Below, piece after piece: positions 50,645 to 61,045 of a stretch of DNA of 64,000 nucleotides. The notes under the pieces were generated by a model. It saw only the letters and a program-made list of their open reading frames with translations. It was not told the DNA's origin and made no database searches. How positions within the stretch are numbered: the first letter of the stretch is position 1; each line of letters starts with the position of its first letter. The stretch is from Alkalispirillum mobile (lineage in GTDB: Bacteria > Pseudomonadota > Gammaproteobacteria > Nitrococcales > Halorhodospiraceae), in contig NZ_RCDA01000005.1 of NCBI RefSeq assembly GCF_003664325.1, positions 1-64,000 on the forward strand, read 5' to 3'. A program made the translations under genes and the position numbers.

Positions 50645-53122
50645 TCAGGAAACCGCGCGCTGACGCCAATCCGCCCGGGTCTCCCGCGCCGACTCCGACG
50701 GACGCGGGCTGATCACCTCCGGCGGGAAGGCATCGGTGATGACGCAGTCGTAGCGCAGGTCCTCCCAGGCCTGCAGCTGCTCCGCCTCGGCCTCGGTGAC
50801 CAGCCCCTGCTCGCGGGCATGGGTAAGGCGCTCGGCGAAGCTGAAGCCCTGCACCTCGCCCTTGGCCACCCACTTCTGGAACCGGTTGTACAGCGGCTCC
50901 ACCGCCACCAGGGTGCGCAGGGCCACCTCCATGCGACCCATGGGGTCGTTCCGGTCCTCCTCCGCCCAGTAACCGATGGCCGTCAACCGCTCCCGCACGC
51001 CAGCCGGCTCCATCAGGGCCTCGGCCACCCGCTGGCCGTCCCGGTCAGCGGCCGCATGGTAGGGCCGCCCGAGGGGGAAGATCACCCGGCGCATGAACCC
51101 GGCCAGCAGCCGGCTGGGGAAGTTGCGCAGAAAACCGTCGAAGGCCTCGTAGATAGTGTTCAGCGAGTCGTCCAGGGCCCAGCGCACGAAGGGCAGCTCC
51201 GCCTCCGGGCTGCCGGCATCCTCGTGAAACTTGAGCACCGCCGAGGCCAGGTAGAGGTGGCTGAGCACATCGCCCAACCGGGCGGAGAGCCGCTCCTTGC
51301 GCTTCAGGTCGCCGCCGAGCACGCCCATGGCCACGTCGGCGACGAAGGCCAGGGCCGCGCTCATGCGCGAGAGCTCGCGGTAGTAGCGGGCGGTGGGCCC
51401 GCCGGTGGGGCTCCCCCCCAGGCGGGCACCGCTGAGTCCGAGCACGAAGGCGCGCACGCCCCGGTTCACCGAGTAGCCGAGGTGGCTGAACAGCAGCCGG
51501 TCGAACCCGGCCAGGTCGTCCTTGCGTGCCGCCTCCATCTCCGGAAAGACGTAGGGGTGGCAACGGATCGCCCCCTGGCCGAAGACCATCAGGTTGCGGG
51601 TCAGGATGTTGGCCCCCTCCACGGTGATGCCCACCGGGATGGCCTGGTAGCTGCAGGCCAGGTAGTTGCGGGGCCCGTAAATGATCCCGCGGCCGCCGTG
51701 GACGTCCATGGCGTCATTGAGCGAGGTGCGCATCATCTCGGTCATGTGGTACTTGGCGATGGCCGAGACCACGGACGGCTTCACGCCGAGATCACCGGCG
51801 CTGGCGGTGAGCCGGCGGGCTGCCTCCAGTCGGTAGGCATAGCCGCCGATGCGGGCCATGGCCTCCTGCACCCCCTCGAACTTGCCGATGGGCAGCTTGA
51901 ACTGGCGGCGGATGCGCGCGTAGGCGCCGGTCATGCGTGCGCTCATGTGGCCGGCGGCGGCACCCAGCGCGGGCAGGGACAGCGCCCGGCCCACCGACAG
52001 GCATTCCATCAGCATGCGCCAGCCGCGCCCGGCCATCTCCGGCCCGCCGATGATCCACTCCAGCGGGATGAAGACATCCTCGCCCTGCACCGGGCCGTTC
52101 ATGAAGGCCATGGCCATGGGGAAGTGGCGCTCCCCCACCTGCACCCCCGGGTGATCGGTGGGCACCAACGCGCAGGTGATCCCGCGATCCTGCTCGCCAC
52201 CCAGCAGCCCGTCCGGGTCATGCAGCTTGAAGGCCAGACCGAGCACCGTGGCCACCGGCGCCAGGGTGATGTAGCGCTTGGAGAAGTTCAGGCGGATGCC
52301 CAGCACCTCGCGGCCCTCGTGCTCGCCGCGGCAGACCACCCCGTAGTCCGGCATGGACGCCGCATCGGAGCCCACGTCCGGCCCGGTGAGGGCGAAACAG
52401 GGGATCTCTGTGCCATCCGCCAGCCGGGGCAACCAGTAGTCCTTCTGCGCCTGGGTGCCGTAGTGCATCAGCAGCTCCCCCGGCCCCAGGGAGTTAGGCA
52501 CCATCACCGTGACCGCCGCCGAAATGTTGCGGGTGGCGATGCGCGTCACCACGCAGCTCTGGGCATAACTGGAAAACCCGTGGCCACCGTACGCCTTGGG
52601 GATGATCATGCTGAAGAAGCGCTCCCGCCGGATGTAGTCCCACACCTCAGCGGGCAGGTCGTGAGCCTCCCGCTCGATCTGGTCGTTGTCCAGCATGCGG
52701 CAGAGCGCCACCACCTGGTTGTCGAGGAAGGCCTGCTCCTCTTCCGTGAGCGCGGTCACCGGGGTATCGCGCAGCTGCTGCCAGTCCGGCTGCCCCTGGA
52801 ACAGCTCCCCCTCCCACCAGGTATCCCCGGCCTCCAGCGCCTCGCGCTCGGTGGCGGTCATGGGCGGCAGCACCCGCTTGAAGGCGCGGAAGACCGGCCG
52901 GGTGACCACCCGCCGACGCAGCCCCGGCAGGTTGAGCAACAGCGCCACCGGAGCCAGCACCAGGGCGGTGATGCCCGCGGCGGTGCCGGAAGCCACGCCG
53001 GAGAGCCACAGGCCCAGCAGGTAGAGGGCCACGGCCGCCGTCCATACCGGCAAGCGGACACCGCGGTAGGCCAATGCCAGAAAGCCCAGCAGGGCCACCA
53101 CGATCGCGATAAGGGTGTTCAT
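50645..53122 (-). CDS. fadE: Acyl-CoA dehydrogenase
   Basis: 825 residues from the ATG at 53122. The ATG at 53128 is only two bases from AGGAGGAG, whereas 53122 has ideal spacing. It catalyses the first oxidation of beta-oxidation, acyl-CoA to enoyl-CoA. Two N-terminal membrane helices (LIAIVVALLGFLALAYRGV, VWTAAVALYLLGLWLSGVA), as in E. coli FadE, are followed by the dehydrogenase core: ITCALVPTDHPGVQVGERHF, AKYHMTEMMRTSLNDAMDVH, GGRGIIYGPRNYLACSYQAI. It is slightly longer than E. coli FadE (814). It has its own operator at 53168. Confidence 0.95.
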   Translation of the reverse strand: MNTLIAIVVALLGFLALAYRGVRLPVWTAAVALYLLGLWLSGVASGTAAGITALVLAPVALLLNLPGLRRRVVTRPVFRAFKRVLPPMTATEREALEAGDTWWEGELFQGQPDWQQLRDTPVTALTEEEQAFLDNQVVALCRMLDNDQIEREAHDLPAEVWDYIRRERFFSMIIPKAYGGHGFSSYAQSCVVTRIATRNISAAVTVMVPNSLGPGELLMHYGTQAQKDYWLPRLADGTEIPCFALTGPDVGSDAASMPDYGVVCRGEHEGREVLGIRLNFSKRYITLAPVATVLGLAFKLHDPDGLLGGEQDRGITCALVPTDHPGVQVGERHFPMAMAFMNGPVQGEDVFIPLEWIIGGPEMAGRGWRMLMECLSVGRALSLPALGAAAGHMSARMTGAYARIRRQFKLPIGKFEGVQEAMARIGGYAYRLEAARRLTASAGDLGVKPSVVSAIAKYHMTEMMRTSLNDAMDVHGGRGIIYGPRNYLACSYQAIPVGITVEGANILTRNLMVFGQGAIRCHPYVFPEMEAARKDDLAGFDRLLFSHLGYSVNRGVRAFVLGLSGARLGGSPTGGPTARYYRELSRMSAALAFVADVAMGVLGGDLKRKERLSARLGDVLSHLYLASAVLKFHEDAGSPEAELPFVRWALDDSLNTIYEAFDGFLRNFPSRLLAGFMRRVIFPLGRPYHAAADRDGQRVAEALMEPAGVRERLTAIGYWAEEDRNDPMGRMEVALRTLVAVEPLYNRFQKWVAKGEVQGFSFAERLTHAREQGLVTEAEAEQLQAWEDLRYDCVITDAFPPEVISPRPSESARETRADWRQRAVS

Positions 53123-53167
53123 TTTCATCTCCTCCTGACGGCGCGGGTGCATAGCCCGCGCCTACTA

Positions 53168-53181
53168 CAAACGATTGTTTG
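53168..53181. promoter_or_regulatory. PsrA-like operator upstream of fadE
   Basis: CAAAC-GATT-GTTTG has perfect 5-bp arms around four bases, 46 bp before the fadE start. Confidence 0.75.
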
Positions 53182-53219
53182 ATACCCGGCCGAAGTCAAG
53201 GCCGGGTCCGGTCGCCCCG

Positions 53220-54410
53220 TTACACCCGCTCGAACAGGCCGGCGGCACCCATGCCGGTGCCCACGCACATGGTGACCAGGCCGTAACGCCCGCCGGTGCG
53301 GCGCAGACCGTGCACCAGCGTGGCCGTGCGGATGGCGCCGGTGGCCCCCAGCGGATGGCCCAGGGCAATGGCCCCGCCCTGCGGGTTGACCCGCTCCGGG
53401 TCCAGGTCCAGGTCGCGGATCACCGCCAGGCTCTGGGCGGCGAAGGCCTCGTTGAGCTCCACCCAGTCCACTTCGGGCAGACTGACGCCGGCCCGTTTCA
53501 GCACTTGCGGCACCGCCTCCACCGGGCCGATGCCCATCACCTCCGGCGCTACCCCGGCCACCGAGTAGCCGGCAAAGCGCGCCAGCGGTTCCAGCCCCAG
53601 GGCCTTGACCTTGCGCTCGCTCATCAGCACCACCGCCCCGGCACCGTCGCTCATCTGCGAGCTGTTGCCGGGCGTGACGCTGCCCCGCGCCGCGAACGCC
53701 GGCTTCAGCCCAGCGAGTGCCTCCGCGCTGGCCTCCGGCCGCGGCCCCTCGTCGGTGTCCACCAGCCGCTCCCGCAACGCGATGGCGTTGGCCTGCGGGT
53801 CCACCGCCGACTCGCGCACGGTGTAGGGCAGGATCTCGTCCCGGAAATGCCCGGCCTCGGTGGCGGCCACCGCCCGCTGGTGGCTCTGCAAGGCGAAGGC
53901 GTCCTGTGCCTCGCGGCTCACCGCCCAGCGCTCGGCCACCTTCTCGGCGGTAATGCCCATGCCGTAGGCGATGGCCAGGTGCTGGTCGTCCTGGAACAGG
54001 GCGGGGTTGAACCGCGGCTTGTGACCCATCATCGGTACCTGGCTCATGGACTCGGTGCCGCCGGCGATCACCACGTCGGCCTCACCCAGGCGAATCCGGT
54101 CGGCGGCCAGGGCCACCGCCTGCAGCCCCGAGGCGCAGAAGCGGTTGACGGTGTAGCCGGGAACGCACTCCGGCAGTCCGGCCAGCAGCGCGCTGACGCG
54201 GGCCACGTTCAGCCCCTGGCTGCCCTCCGGCATGGCGCAACCGACGATCACATCGGCGATCTCGGCCGGGTCCAGCCCTGCGCAGCGGTCCACCGCCCCA
54301 CGAATCACGTGGGCCAGCAGGTCGTCCGGGCGGGTATGGCGGAAGGCGCCGCGCGGGGCCTTGCCCACCGGGGTGCGCTGCGCGGCGACGATATATACGG
54401 CTTCAGTCAT
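53220..54410 (-). CDS. fadA: Acetyl-CoA C-acyltransferase (thiolase)
   Basis: 396 residues. Active-site Cys in [53 protein letters not shown]; and [13 protein letters not shown] with the second catalytic Cys. [20 protein letters not shown] is the typical start. It lies 35 bp downstream of the multifunctional enzyme, matching a fadN-fadA type pair. It is the second thiolase in the window beside fadI. Confidence 0.95.
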   Translation of the reverse strand: MTEAVYIVAAQRTPVGKAPRGAFRHTRPDDLLAHVIRGAVDRCAGLDPAEIADVIVGCAMPEGSQGLNVARVSALLAGLPECVPGYTVNRFCASGLQAVALAADRIRLGEADVVIAGGTESMSQVPMMGHKPRFNPALFQDDQHLAIAYGMGITAEKVAERWAVSREAQDAFALQSHQRAVAATEAGHFRDEILPYTVRESAVDPQANAIALRERLVDTDEGPRPEASAEALAGLKPAFAARGSVTPGNSSQMSDGAGAVVLMSERKVKALGLEPLARFAGYSVAGVAPEVMGIGPVEAVPQVLKRAGVSLPEVDWVELNEAFAAQSLAVIRDLDLDPERVNPQGGAIALGHPLGATGAIRTATLVHGLRRTGGRYGLVTMCVGTGMGAAGLFERV

Positions 54411-54445
54411 GGTTGTTCACTCCTCCATTCGATCACCGGGCCGGC

Positions 54446-56863
54446 TCAGTTGCGCAGCGGCTTGCCCGTTTTAAGCATGTGGACGATTCGCTCGCGGGTC
54501 TTGTCAGTGCGCAGCAGTTCCACGAAGGGCTCCCGCTCCAGCTTCAGCAGCCAGGCCTCGGGTACCGTGCTGCCCGCCTCCACCTCGCCCCCGCAAAGGG
54601 CGGCGGCGGCACGCTCGGCCACGGCGTAGTCGTGGTCGGAGATGAACCCGCCGGCGTGCATGTTGACCAGCTGCGCCTTCAGGTTCGCCAGCCCCGCCTT
54701 GCCCGCCACCCGCACCGGTGTCTCCAGTGGCGGCCGGTAGCCCGCCTCGGCCAGCGCCCGGGCGTGGGCGTGGGCCACGTGCAGGATCTCGTGCGGGTTG
54801 AGCACCACGGTATCGGACGGCCGCAGCAGACCGAGGCGCCGGGCCTCCACCGCGCTGCCGGCGACCTTGCCCATGGCGATGGTCTCGAAGTAGTTGCGGA
54901 TGAAGGGGAAGACGTCACCGTCCGGGGTGAGCGCCGAGGCGCGGCGGGCCAGCTCCTTGCAGCCACCGCCGGCGGGGATCAGCCCGACCCCGGCCTCCAC
55001 CAGGCCCATGTAACTCTCCAGGGCCGCCACCACGTGGTCGCAATGCATGACGAACTCGCAGCCCCCGCCCAGGGCCATGCCGCGCACCGCCCCCACCACC
55101 GGGATGCGGGCCTGGCGCAGGCACTCGGTGGCCTGCTGGAAGCGCGCCACCATGTCGGCCAGGGCGTCGTAGTCCCCCCACTCCAGGGCACCCACGACCT
55201 GCTTGAGGTTGGCGCCCACGCTGAACGGCGCCTTGGACTGCCAGAGGACCAGCGCCCGGTAGCGCCCCTCGGCCTTGGCCACCGCCTCCAGCACGCCCGC
55301 CAGCACGTCGTCGCCGATAGCGTGCTGCGGGCTGCGGAAGCTGAGGATGCCCACGTCCGCCTGCAGGTGCCAGAGGCGGACCGCGTCGGTCTCGAAGGTG
55401 GTGACTCCGGTCTCCTGTTCGGCCTCGCCCAGCACCCGGTCCGGGAAATACTGGCGCTGGTAGACCGGGAGGTCGGAGCGCGGCTGCCAGTTGTGGCCAC
55501 GGGCACTCCAGGACGCTTCCGGGCGATGCACCCCATCCACCTGCGCCACCCACTCCGGCAGCGGTGCATCCACCAGCGCCCGGCCGGCGTCGATATCCGC
55601 ACGGATCCAGTCGGCGACCCGTCGCCAGCCGGCCGCCTGCCAGGTCTCGAACGGCCCCAGCTTCCAGCCGAAGCCCCAGCGCATGGCCAGGTCCAGGTCG
55701 CGGGCGTTGTCCGCGATATCGCCCAACCAGTAGGCGGCGTAGTGGAAGACGTCGCGCTGGATGGCCCACAGGAACTGCGCCTGGGGGTGGTCGCTGTCGT
55801 GCAGGGCCGCCAGCTTCTTCGCCGGATCGCGCTCGGCCAGGATCGCCTGCAACGCCTCGTCGGCCTGCTGCCGGGCCGGTCGGTAGTCGCCGCGCTCCGG
55901 ATCGAAGACCTGGATCGCCTTGCCCTCTTTCCGATAGACACCACGGCGGGTCTTCTGCCCCAGCGCACCTTGCGCCACCAGACCGTCCAACCAGTCGGGC
56001 AGGCGGATATAGGCCTGCCAGGGATCCGCCTCCAGCAGCTTGGCGGAGCCGGTCACCACGTGCTGCAGGGTGTCCAGGCCTACCACGTCGGCGGTACGGA
56101 AGGTGGCCGACTTGGGCCGGCCGATGGCCGGACCGGTGAGCGCGTCCACCACGTCTGCCGGGATGCCCAGCCGCTCGGCGTGGTGCAGGGTGGCGGCGAT
56201 GGAAAACACGCCGATGCGGTTGGCCACGAAGTTGGGGGTGTCCTCGGCACGGAGCACCCCCTTGCCCAGGGTACCCACCAGGAAGCTTTCCAGATCGTCG
56301 AGCACCTCGGACCGGGTGGCCCGACTGGGGATCAGCTCCACCAGCGGCATGTACCGCGGCGGGTTAAAGAAGTGCACGCCGCAGAACCGCTCGCGCACGG
56401 CGTCGGGCAGCACCTCGGCCAGGGCGTTGATGGACAAGCCGGAGGTGTTGCTGGCCAGCAGCACGCCCTCGGGCAGGTGGGGCGCGATGCGGGCGAACAG
56501 ATCGCGCTTCAAGTCCAGCCGTTCGGCGATGGCCTCGATCACGAAGTCGCAATCGGCGAGCTGGTCCAGCCCGGTTTCGTAGTTGGCCGGCACGATGCGT
56601 TCGGCCACCGCCGGCTCTGCCAGCGGGGTGGGTTGGGCCTTGCGCAGGCCCTGGATGGCCTTGCGGGCATGGGCATCCGGGTCGCCGCCCTCGGCGGGCA
56701 GTTCGAAGAGCACCGCCTCCACGCCGGCGTTGACGAGGTGGGCGGCAATCTGCGCGCCCATCACCCCGGCGCCGAGCACGGCGGCGCGGCGGATCTGGCG
56801 GGGCCGCTGGGCGACGCCGGCATCGCCACCGGGCGCCATCCTTGTCTTCAGCACTGAACTCAT
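54446..56863 (-). CDS. fadN: 3-hydroxyacyl-CoA dehydrogenase/enoyl-CoA hydratase, FadN type
   Basis: 805 residues from the ATG at 56863 behind GGAGGAGAAG. The dehydrogenase domain comes first (RRAAVLGAGVMGAQIAAHLV, SNTSGLSINALAEVLPD, GVHFFNPPRYMPLVELIPS). The hydratase domain follows (APFSVGANLKQVVGALEWGD, RGMALGGGCEFVMHCDHVVA). That order is the reverse of FadB/FadJ and is the FadN arrangement known from Bacillus. With FadA and FadE next door it supplies a second complete beta-oxidation set. The gene lies 40 bp from the acyl-CoA ligase upstream. Confidence 0.9.
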   Translation of the reverse strand: MSSVLKTRMAPGGDAGVAQRPRQIRRAAVLGAGVMGAQIAAHLVNAGVEAVLFELPAEGGDPDAHARKAIQGLRKAQPTPLAEPAVAERIVPANYETGLDQLADCDFVIEAIAERLDLKRDLFARIAPHLPEGVLLASNTSGLSINALAEVLPDAVRERFCGVHFFNPPRYMPLVELIPSRATRSEVLDDLESFLVGTLGKGVLRAEDTPNFVANRIGVFSIAATLHHAERLGIPADVVDALTGPAIGRPKSATFRTADVVGLDTLQHVVTGSAKLLEADPWQAYIRLPDWLDGLVAQGALGQKTRRGVYRKEGKAIQVFDPERGDYRPARQQADEALQAILAERDPAKKLAALHDSDHPQAQFLWAIQRDVFHYAAYWLGDIADNARDLDLAMRWGFGWKLGPFETWQAAGWRRVADWIRADIDAGRALVDAPLPEWVAQVDGVHRPEASWSARGHNWQPRSDLPVYQRQYFPDRVLGEAEQETGVTTFETDAVRLWHLQADVGILSFRSPQHAIGDDVLAGVLEAVAKAEGRYRALVLWQSKAPFSVGANLKQVVGALEWGDYDALADMVARFQQATECLRQARIPVVGAVRGMALGGGCEFVMHCDHVVAALESYMGLVEAGVGLIPAGGGCKELARRASALTPDGDVFPFIRNYFETIAMGKVAGSAVEARRLGLLRPSDTVVLNPHEILHVAHAHARALAEAGYRPPLETPVRVAGKAGLANLKAQLVNMHAGGFISDHDYAVAERAAAALCGGEVEAGSTVPEAWLLKLEREPFVELLRTDKTRERIVHMLKTGKPLRN

Positions 56864-56903
56864 CTTCTCCTCCATCGGTGTTGTCGTGGGCCGGACGGCG
56901 GCA

Positions 56904-58751
56904 TCACTGCCCGGATTGGCCGGAGGCACCGGCCGGGCTGGCGTGCCCGGCATAAAGCGCCTCCAGCTCGTCGTGGAACTGGTGCGTGATCTGGGCGCGC
57001 TTGAGCTTGAGGGTGGGGGTCAGCATGGCGTTGTCCACGCTCCACGGCTCCGGCAGCACGCGCAGTCGCCGTACCTGGGCGTAACCGGGAAAGGCGTGCA
57101 GCAGGTCCGCCACGCGCGATAGCAGGCAGGCCTCCACCTGCGGGTCCTCGCGGGCCGCCCCGATGGCCTCCGGCAGGCCGTGCGCCCGGGCCACGCCGGG
57201 CCAGGCGGCCTCGTTGAGCACCACCAGCGCCCCCAGGTAGGGCCGGCCCTCACCGACCACCATGACCTGCTCGAACACCGGGTCGTTGGCGATGGCCAGC
57301 TCCATGTCCGCCGGCGGCACCTTCTCGCCGTTGGCCATGACGATGATCTCCTTGAGGCGGCCGGTGATGGTGATGCGACCGGCCTCGTCCAGGCGGGCCT
57401 GGTCACCGGTGTGCAACCAGCCCTCGCGGTCCAGGGCCGCCCGGGTGGCCTCGGGATTGTTCCAGTAGCCGAGCATCACGTTGGGGCCGCGGACCTGCAG
57501 CTCGTCCTGTTCGCCGATGCGCACCTCCACGCCGGGGAGCGGTTTACCCACGGTACCGGGCCGGTTGTCCTCCAGCGTATTGACGGCGATCACCGGGCTG
57601 GTTTCGGTGAGCCCGTAACCCTCGAGCACCGGCACCCCCAAAGAGAGAAAGAGCTGGGCCACGTCCCGGCTCAGCGGGGCCCCCCCGCTGATGGCCACCC
57701 GCAGCCGGCCGCCCAGCCGCGCGGTGACCTTTCCCGCCACCAGCTTGTTCAACAGTGGCCAGCCCAGCTCCTTCGGGTGCCAGCCCCGCAGCCCCTGCCC
57801 CCGCTGGTAACGCTGCCAGCCCACGTTGACGGCGCTGTGGAACAGCCGGCGGGCCAGGGGCGATTTCTCGCGCAGCCCCTCCTGGATTCGGCCGTAGACC
57901 CGCTCGTAGATGCGCGGCACGCTTACCAGCGCAGTGGGACGATGCGTGGCCAGGTCCTCGGGCAGGTCCGGTACCGACCGGGCGTAGGCCACGGTGGAGC
58001 CGGTCATGATCGGCAGGTAATAGCCGATGGTGCGCTCCAGGGTGTGGGACAGGGGCAGAAAGGACAGGAACAGATCGTCCGGGTAGATCGCGATACGCTG
58101 CAGCCCGGCGTGGGCGTTCTCCAGCATGTTGTGGTGGCTGAGCATCACCCCCTTGGGCCGGCCGGTGGAGCCGGAGGTGTAGACGATGGAGGCCAGGGCG
58201 TGGCCGTCGCGGGGCGGTTCGGGCAGCGCCTCATCTTCCGTCGCCCGCTCCAGCCAGACCTGCAGGGCCGTCACCGCTCCCTGATCATCCGCCGGGGCCA
58301 TGCCCCGCGTCACCACCACGCGCTGCAGGGCGTTGAGCCGGTGGCCGCCGCGCTGGATGGCGTGCCAGGTCTCTGCCTGTTCCAGGATCAGCAGCCGGGC
58401 CCCGCAATCATCCAGAATGTAGGCCACGTTGTCCGGCCGGTCGCTGGTGTACAGCGGCACCACCACCAGGCCGAGCGCCAGGGCGGCCTGGTCAAACAGC
58501 ACCCACTGCCAGCTGTTCGGCAACATCACCGCCACGGTATCGCCGCGCCCCAGCCCCTCACCGGCCAGGGCTGCCTGCCAGCGGCGCACGGCGTCGGCGG
58601 TCTCCTGCCAGGAAAAGGTCTGCCAGGCCTGGCGGGCATAGTCGTACTGGCGGTACGCCGGGGCATCGGGGCTACGGCGCACCCGTTCCAAAAACAGGCG
58701 GTGCAGGGTGCCCACCCCCTTGGGTTCGATGTAGTCGGTCTCTGGTTCCAC
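56904..58751 (-). CDS. Long-chain acyl-CoA synthetase (AMP-forming)
   Basis: 615 residues. It activates fatty acids to acyl-CoA. Motifs: SIVYTSGSTGRPKGVMLSHH (P-loop), LSFLPLSHTLERTIGYYLPI, GYGLTETSPVIAVNTLED, and GWLHTGDQARLDEAGRITIT with GRLKEIIVMANGEKVPPADM. The FAA1-type layout with LFLERVRRSPDAPAYRQYDY at the start. It heads an operon with the fadN-like gene and fadA, and its promoter region carries a PsrA-like operator 69 bp upstream. Confidence 0.92.
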   Translation of the reverse strand: MEPETDYIEPKGVGTLHRLFLERVRRSPDAPAYRQYDYARQAWQTFSWQETADAVRRWQAALAGEGLGRGDTVAVMLPNSWQWVLFDQAALALGLVVVPLYTSDRPDNVAYILDDCGARLLILEQAETWHAIQRGGHRLNALQRVVVTRGMAPADDQGAVTALQVWLERATEDEALPEPPRDGHALASIVYTSGSTGRPKGVMLSHHNMLENAHAGLQRIAIYPDDLFLSFLPLSHTLERTIGYYLPIMTGSTVAYARSVPDLPEDLATHRPTALVSVPRIYERVYGRIQEGLREKSPLARRLFHSAVNVGWQRYQRGQGLRGWHPKELGWPLLNKLVAGKVTARLGGRLRVAISGGAPLSRDVAQLFLSLGVPVLEGYGLTETSPVIAVNTLEDNRPGTVGKPLPGVEVRIGEQDELQVRGPNVMLGYWNNPEATRAALDREGWLHTGDQARLDEAGRITITGRLKEIIVMANGEKVPPADMELAIANDPVFEQVMVVGEGRPYLGALVVLNEAAWPGVARAHGLPEAIGAAREDPQVEACLLSRVADLLHAFPGYAQVRRLRVLPEPWSVDNAMLTPTLKLKRAQITHQFHDELEALYAGHASPAGASGQSGQ

Positions 58752-58819
58752 GGTCTCCTCCTGGCGCTTCGTTCTTTTGTTTTGCGGGCTGTCTTGTGCA
58801 ACCTCTGAGTAAGCGCTAT

Positions 58820-58835
58820 TAAAACGTTTGTTTTA
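58820..58835. promoter_or_regulatory. PsrA-like operator upstream of the acyl-CoA ligase operon
   Basis: TAAAACGTTTGTTTTA reads AAAAC-GTTT-GTTTT. It shares 15 bases with the site upstream of fadI, in the opposite orientation. Confidence 0.75.
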
Positions 58836-58873
58836 CTTCTGTCCGAAAAAAATCCCGCCGCTGCGGGCCGGTC

Positions 58874-59560
58874 TCAGTCCGACCCGAGCGCCGCCTCAGC
58901 TGCGCCCTCCTCCAGGGCCTGCTGTAACTCTGGCGGCAACGGCGCCTGCAAGCCACCCGCCAGGAAGGGCACCATCCTGCGGATGATCTCCTGCGGGTCA
59001 TCGGGGTTCGCGCCCCGGCTCGCCGCCAGCACCTGCATCATGTCGTTGCCCGCCATTACGTAGGACATGACGCCGACCATGAAGTGCAAGCGCCAGTACA
59101 GCTCACCCTTGGGCAGCTCCGGCAACACCTCACGGAACGCCGGCTTGAACCGGCTCACCAACCCCTCGTTGGCCTGCCGCATGTGGTCGTGGAGGAAGTT
59201 GGCGTGCTCCGTGTAGGTACGCCCCATCAGGCGCACGAACCGGCCGCCCCCGGCACCGTCGCGGCTCAGCTCCAGCGGGGGGCCGATGAACGCTTCGATC
59301 AGCCCCTCCAGCGTCAGGTCGCCGCTGCGCTCCAGCCGGTCCAGCCGACGGATACGCTCGCGGTTCAGCGGCTCCAGCCGCCGGGCCAGCACTGCCTTGA
59401 TCAGCCCCTCCTTGGAGCCGAAGTGGTAATTGACCGCGGCCAGGTTCACCTCGGCCTGGGAGGTGATCTGGCGCAGCGAGGTCTGCCCCAGGCCGCGCTC
59501 TGCGAACAGCCGCTCGGCGGTATCGAGTATGCGCTCCTTGGTGTCGGTGGCTTCGCTCAT
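58874..59560 (-). CDS. psrA: PsrA-like TetR-family fatty-acid regulator
   Basis: 228 residues. N-terminal helix-turn-helix ERILDTAERLFAERGLGQTS, LRQITSQAEVNLAAVNYHFG, SKEGLIKAVLARRL, close to the PsrA pattern of Pseudomonas (ITSKAGVNLAAVNYHFGSK). The C-terminal ligand domain has FVRLMGRTYTEHANFLHDHM. PsrA represses fatty-acid degradation genes and is released by long-chain fatty acids or acyl-CoA. It is next to the ligase operon, and a perfect palindrome of the same pattern lies before its own start, so autoregulation is likely. Confidence 0.85.
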   Translation of the reverse strand: MSEATDTKERILDTAERLFAERGLGQTSLRQITSQAEVNLAAVNYHFGSKEGLIKAVLARRLEPLNRERIRRLDRLERSGDLTLEGLIEAFIGPPLELSRDGAGGGRFVRLMGRTYTEHANFLHDHMRQANEGLVSRFKPAFREVLPELPKGELYWRLHFMVGVMSYVMAGNDMMQVLAASRGANPDDPQEIIRRMVPFLAGGLQAPLPPELQQALEEGAAEAALGSD

Positions 59561-59576
59561 GGTGGCTTCCGCGTCT

Positions 59577-59590
59577 TAAACGTACGTTTA
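59577..59590. promoter_or_regulatory. Autoregulatory operator of the TetR gene
   Basis: TAAACGTACGTTTA is a perfect 14-bp palindrome (AAAC-GTAC-GTTT) 17 bp before the regulator start. Confidence 0.8.
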
Positions 59591-59756
59591 TTTATAGTCA
59601 TCCCTGCGAGCAGGTCAAGGGGATTCGTTGTTGCACTGCCACATCCCGTATGCGCCGCTCAGCGCGTCGACATTGAACCCTGCCCGCCCCTGCTCCATAT
59701 ACATCAGTAGGCAAAACGAATACCTCGGACCCGCACAACAAGGATCGGACACGCAC

Positions 59757-60713
59757 ATGAAATTCAAGGACTACTACGAGATCATGGGCGTCAGCCGGGA
59801 CGCCAGCCAGGACGAGATCAAGCGGGCCTACCGCCGTCTGGCCCGGAAGTACCATCCGGATGTCAGCAAAGAGCCGGACGCCGAGCAGAAGTTCAAAGAG
59901 CTGGGCGAGGCGTACGAGGTGCTCAAGGACCCGGAGAAACGAGCCGCCTACGATCAGCTGGGGCGCAACTACCAGGCCGGCGAGGATTTCCGCCCGCCAC
60001 CGGACTGGGGCCAGCAGGGCTTCCAGTTCCACGGTGCGGAGTTCACCGGCGCCGACGCCTCCGGCTTCAGCGACTTCTTCGAGTCCCTGTTCGGCAGCGG
60101 CTTCGGACAGCCCGGCGGCTTCGCGCGTGGCGGGACCCAATTCCGGGCCCGCGGCGAGGATGCACGGGCACGCATAACCATCGACCTGGACGACGCCTAC
60201 CAGGGGGCCAACCGCACGCTCACCCTCACCGCGACCGAGATTGGCGAGGATGGCCGGCCCCGGCACAGGGAGCGCACGCTGAACGTGCACATCCCCAAGG
60301 GGGTCCGGCAGGGCCAGCATATCCGCCTGGCCGGTCAGGGCAACCCGGGCCTGGGCGGTGGCCCGCCGGGCGACCTCTTTCTGGAAGTGGCCTTTCGGCC
60401 CCACCCCCTGTTCCGCGTCGAGGGGCGCGACGTGTTTCTGGACCTGCCCGTCGCCCCGTGGGAGGCGGCGTTAGGCGCCAAGGTCGCCGCACCCACCCCC
60501 ACCGGCACCGTGGAACTGCGAATCCCGGCCGGCTCGGTGGGTGGCCACAAGCTGCGGCTAAAGCAGCGAGGCATTCCCGGCAACCCGCCCGGTGACCTCT
60601 TCGCCGTATTGCAGATAGCGCTGCCACCCGCCGACACAGAGGCGGCCCGGCAAGCCTACCGCGACATGCAGCAGGCCCTGGACTTCAACCCACGCGCCAG
60701 GCTGGGGGTGTGA
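59757..60713 (+). CDS. cbpA: CbpA-type DnaJ-class co-chaperone
   Basis: 318 residues from the ATG at 59757. N-terminal J domain (residues 4-70, HPD in [10 protein letters not shown]) and a Gly/Phe-rich linker ([20 protein letters not shown]). No zinc-finger domain, so not DnaJ itself. Two C-terminal beta domains follow ([40 protein letters not shown]). It stimulates DnaK and can bind curved DNA. The stop overlaps the GTG of cbpM by four bases. Confidence 0.95.
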   Translation: MKFKDYYEIMGVSRDASQDEIKRAYRRLARKYHPDVSKEPDAEQKFKELGEAYEVLKDPEKRAAYDQLGRNYQAGEDFRPPPDWGQQGFQFHGAEFTGADASGFSDFFESLFGSGFGQPGGFARGGTQFRARGEDARARITIDLDDAYQGANRTLTLTATEIGEDGRPRHRERTLNVHIPKGVRQGQHIRLAGQGNPGLGGGPPGDLFLEVAFRPHPLFRVEGRDVFLDLPVAPWEAALGAKVAAPTPTGTVELRIPAGSVGGHKLRLKQRGIPGNPPGDLFAVLQIALPPADTEAARQAYRDMQQALDFNPRARLGV

Positions 60714-61039
60714 ACGCCATGACACGGAAAATGCAGACGGTGATCCGCGGCGAGATCCTGGAAGAGGAGGTGGTGCTCAGCCTGGGCGAGGTGTGCCGCC
60801 TCTGCCGGCTGTCCGCCGACGAACTGCTGGTAATGGTGGACGAGGGCATTATCGAGCCCATGGAGCGGGGCCCCACCAGCCACTGGCGCTTCCATGGGAC
60901 CAGCGTGCGGCGGGCGCACCGCGCCGTGCAACTACGCCGCGACCTGGGGGTCAACTGGGCCGGCGCGGCGTTGGCGCTGGAGTTGCTGGACGAGGTGGAG
61001 ACCCTGCGCCAACGCCTGTGGCGCCTGGAGGGGGGCTAG
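60710..61039 (+). CDS. cbpM: CbpM, modulator of CbpA
   Basis: 109 residues from the GTG at 60710 (GTGA overlap with cbpA); an ATG at 60719 is an alternative. A MerR-like fold: [60 protein letters not shown]. It binds the J domain of CbpA and blocks its action with DnaK. The overlap fits equal production of partner and inhibitor. Confidence 0.92.
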   Translation: MNAMTRKMQTVIRGEILEEEVVLSLGEVCRLCRLSADELLVMVDEGIIEPMERGPTSHWRFHGTSVRRAHRAVQLRRDLGVNWAGAALALELLDEVETLRQRLWRLEGG

Positions 61040-61045
61040 CGCCGT

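Noticed and set aside
50603-53182. Plus-strand ORF of 859 codons
   Set aside because: Antisense of fadE, which has clear family motifs on the other strand.
54413-56857. Plus-strand ORF of 814 codons
   Set aside because: Antisense of the fadN-like gene, with typical shadow composition.
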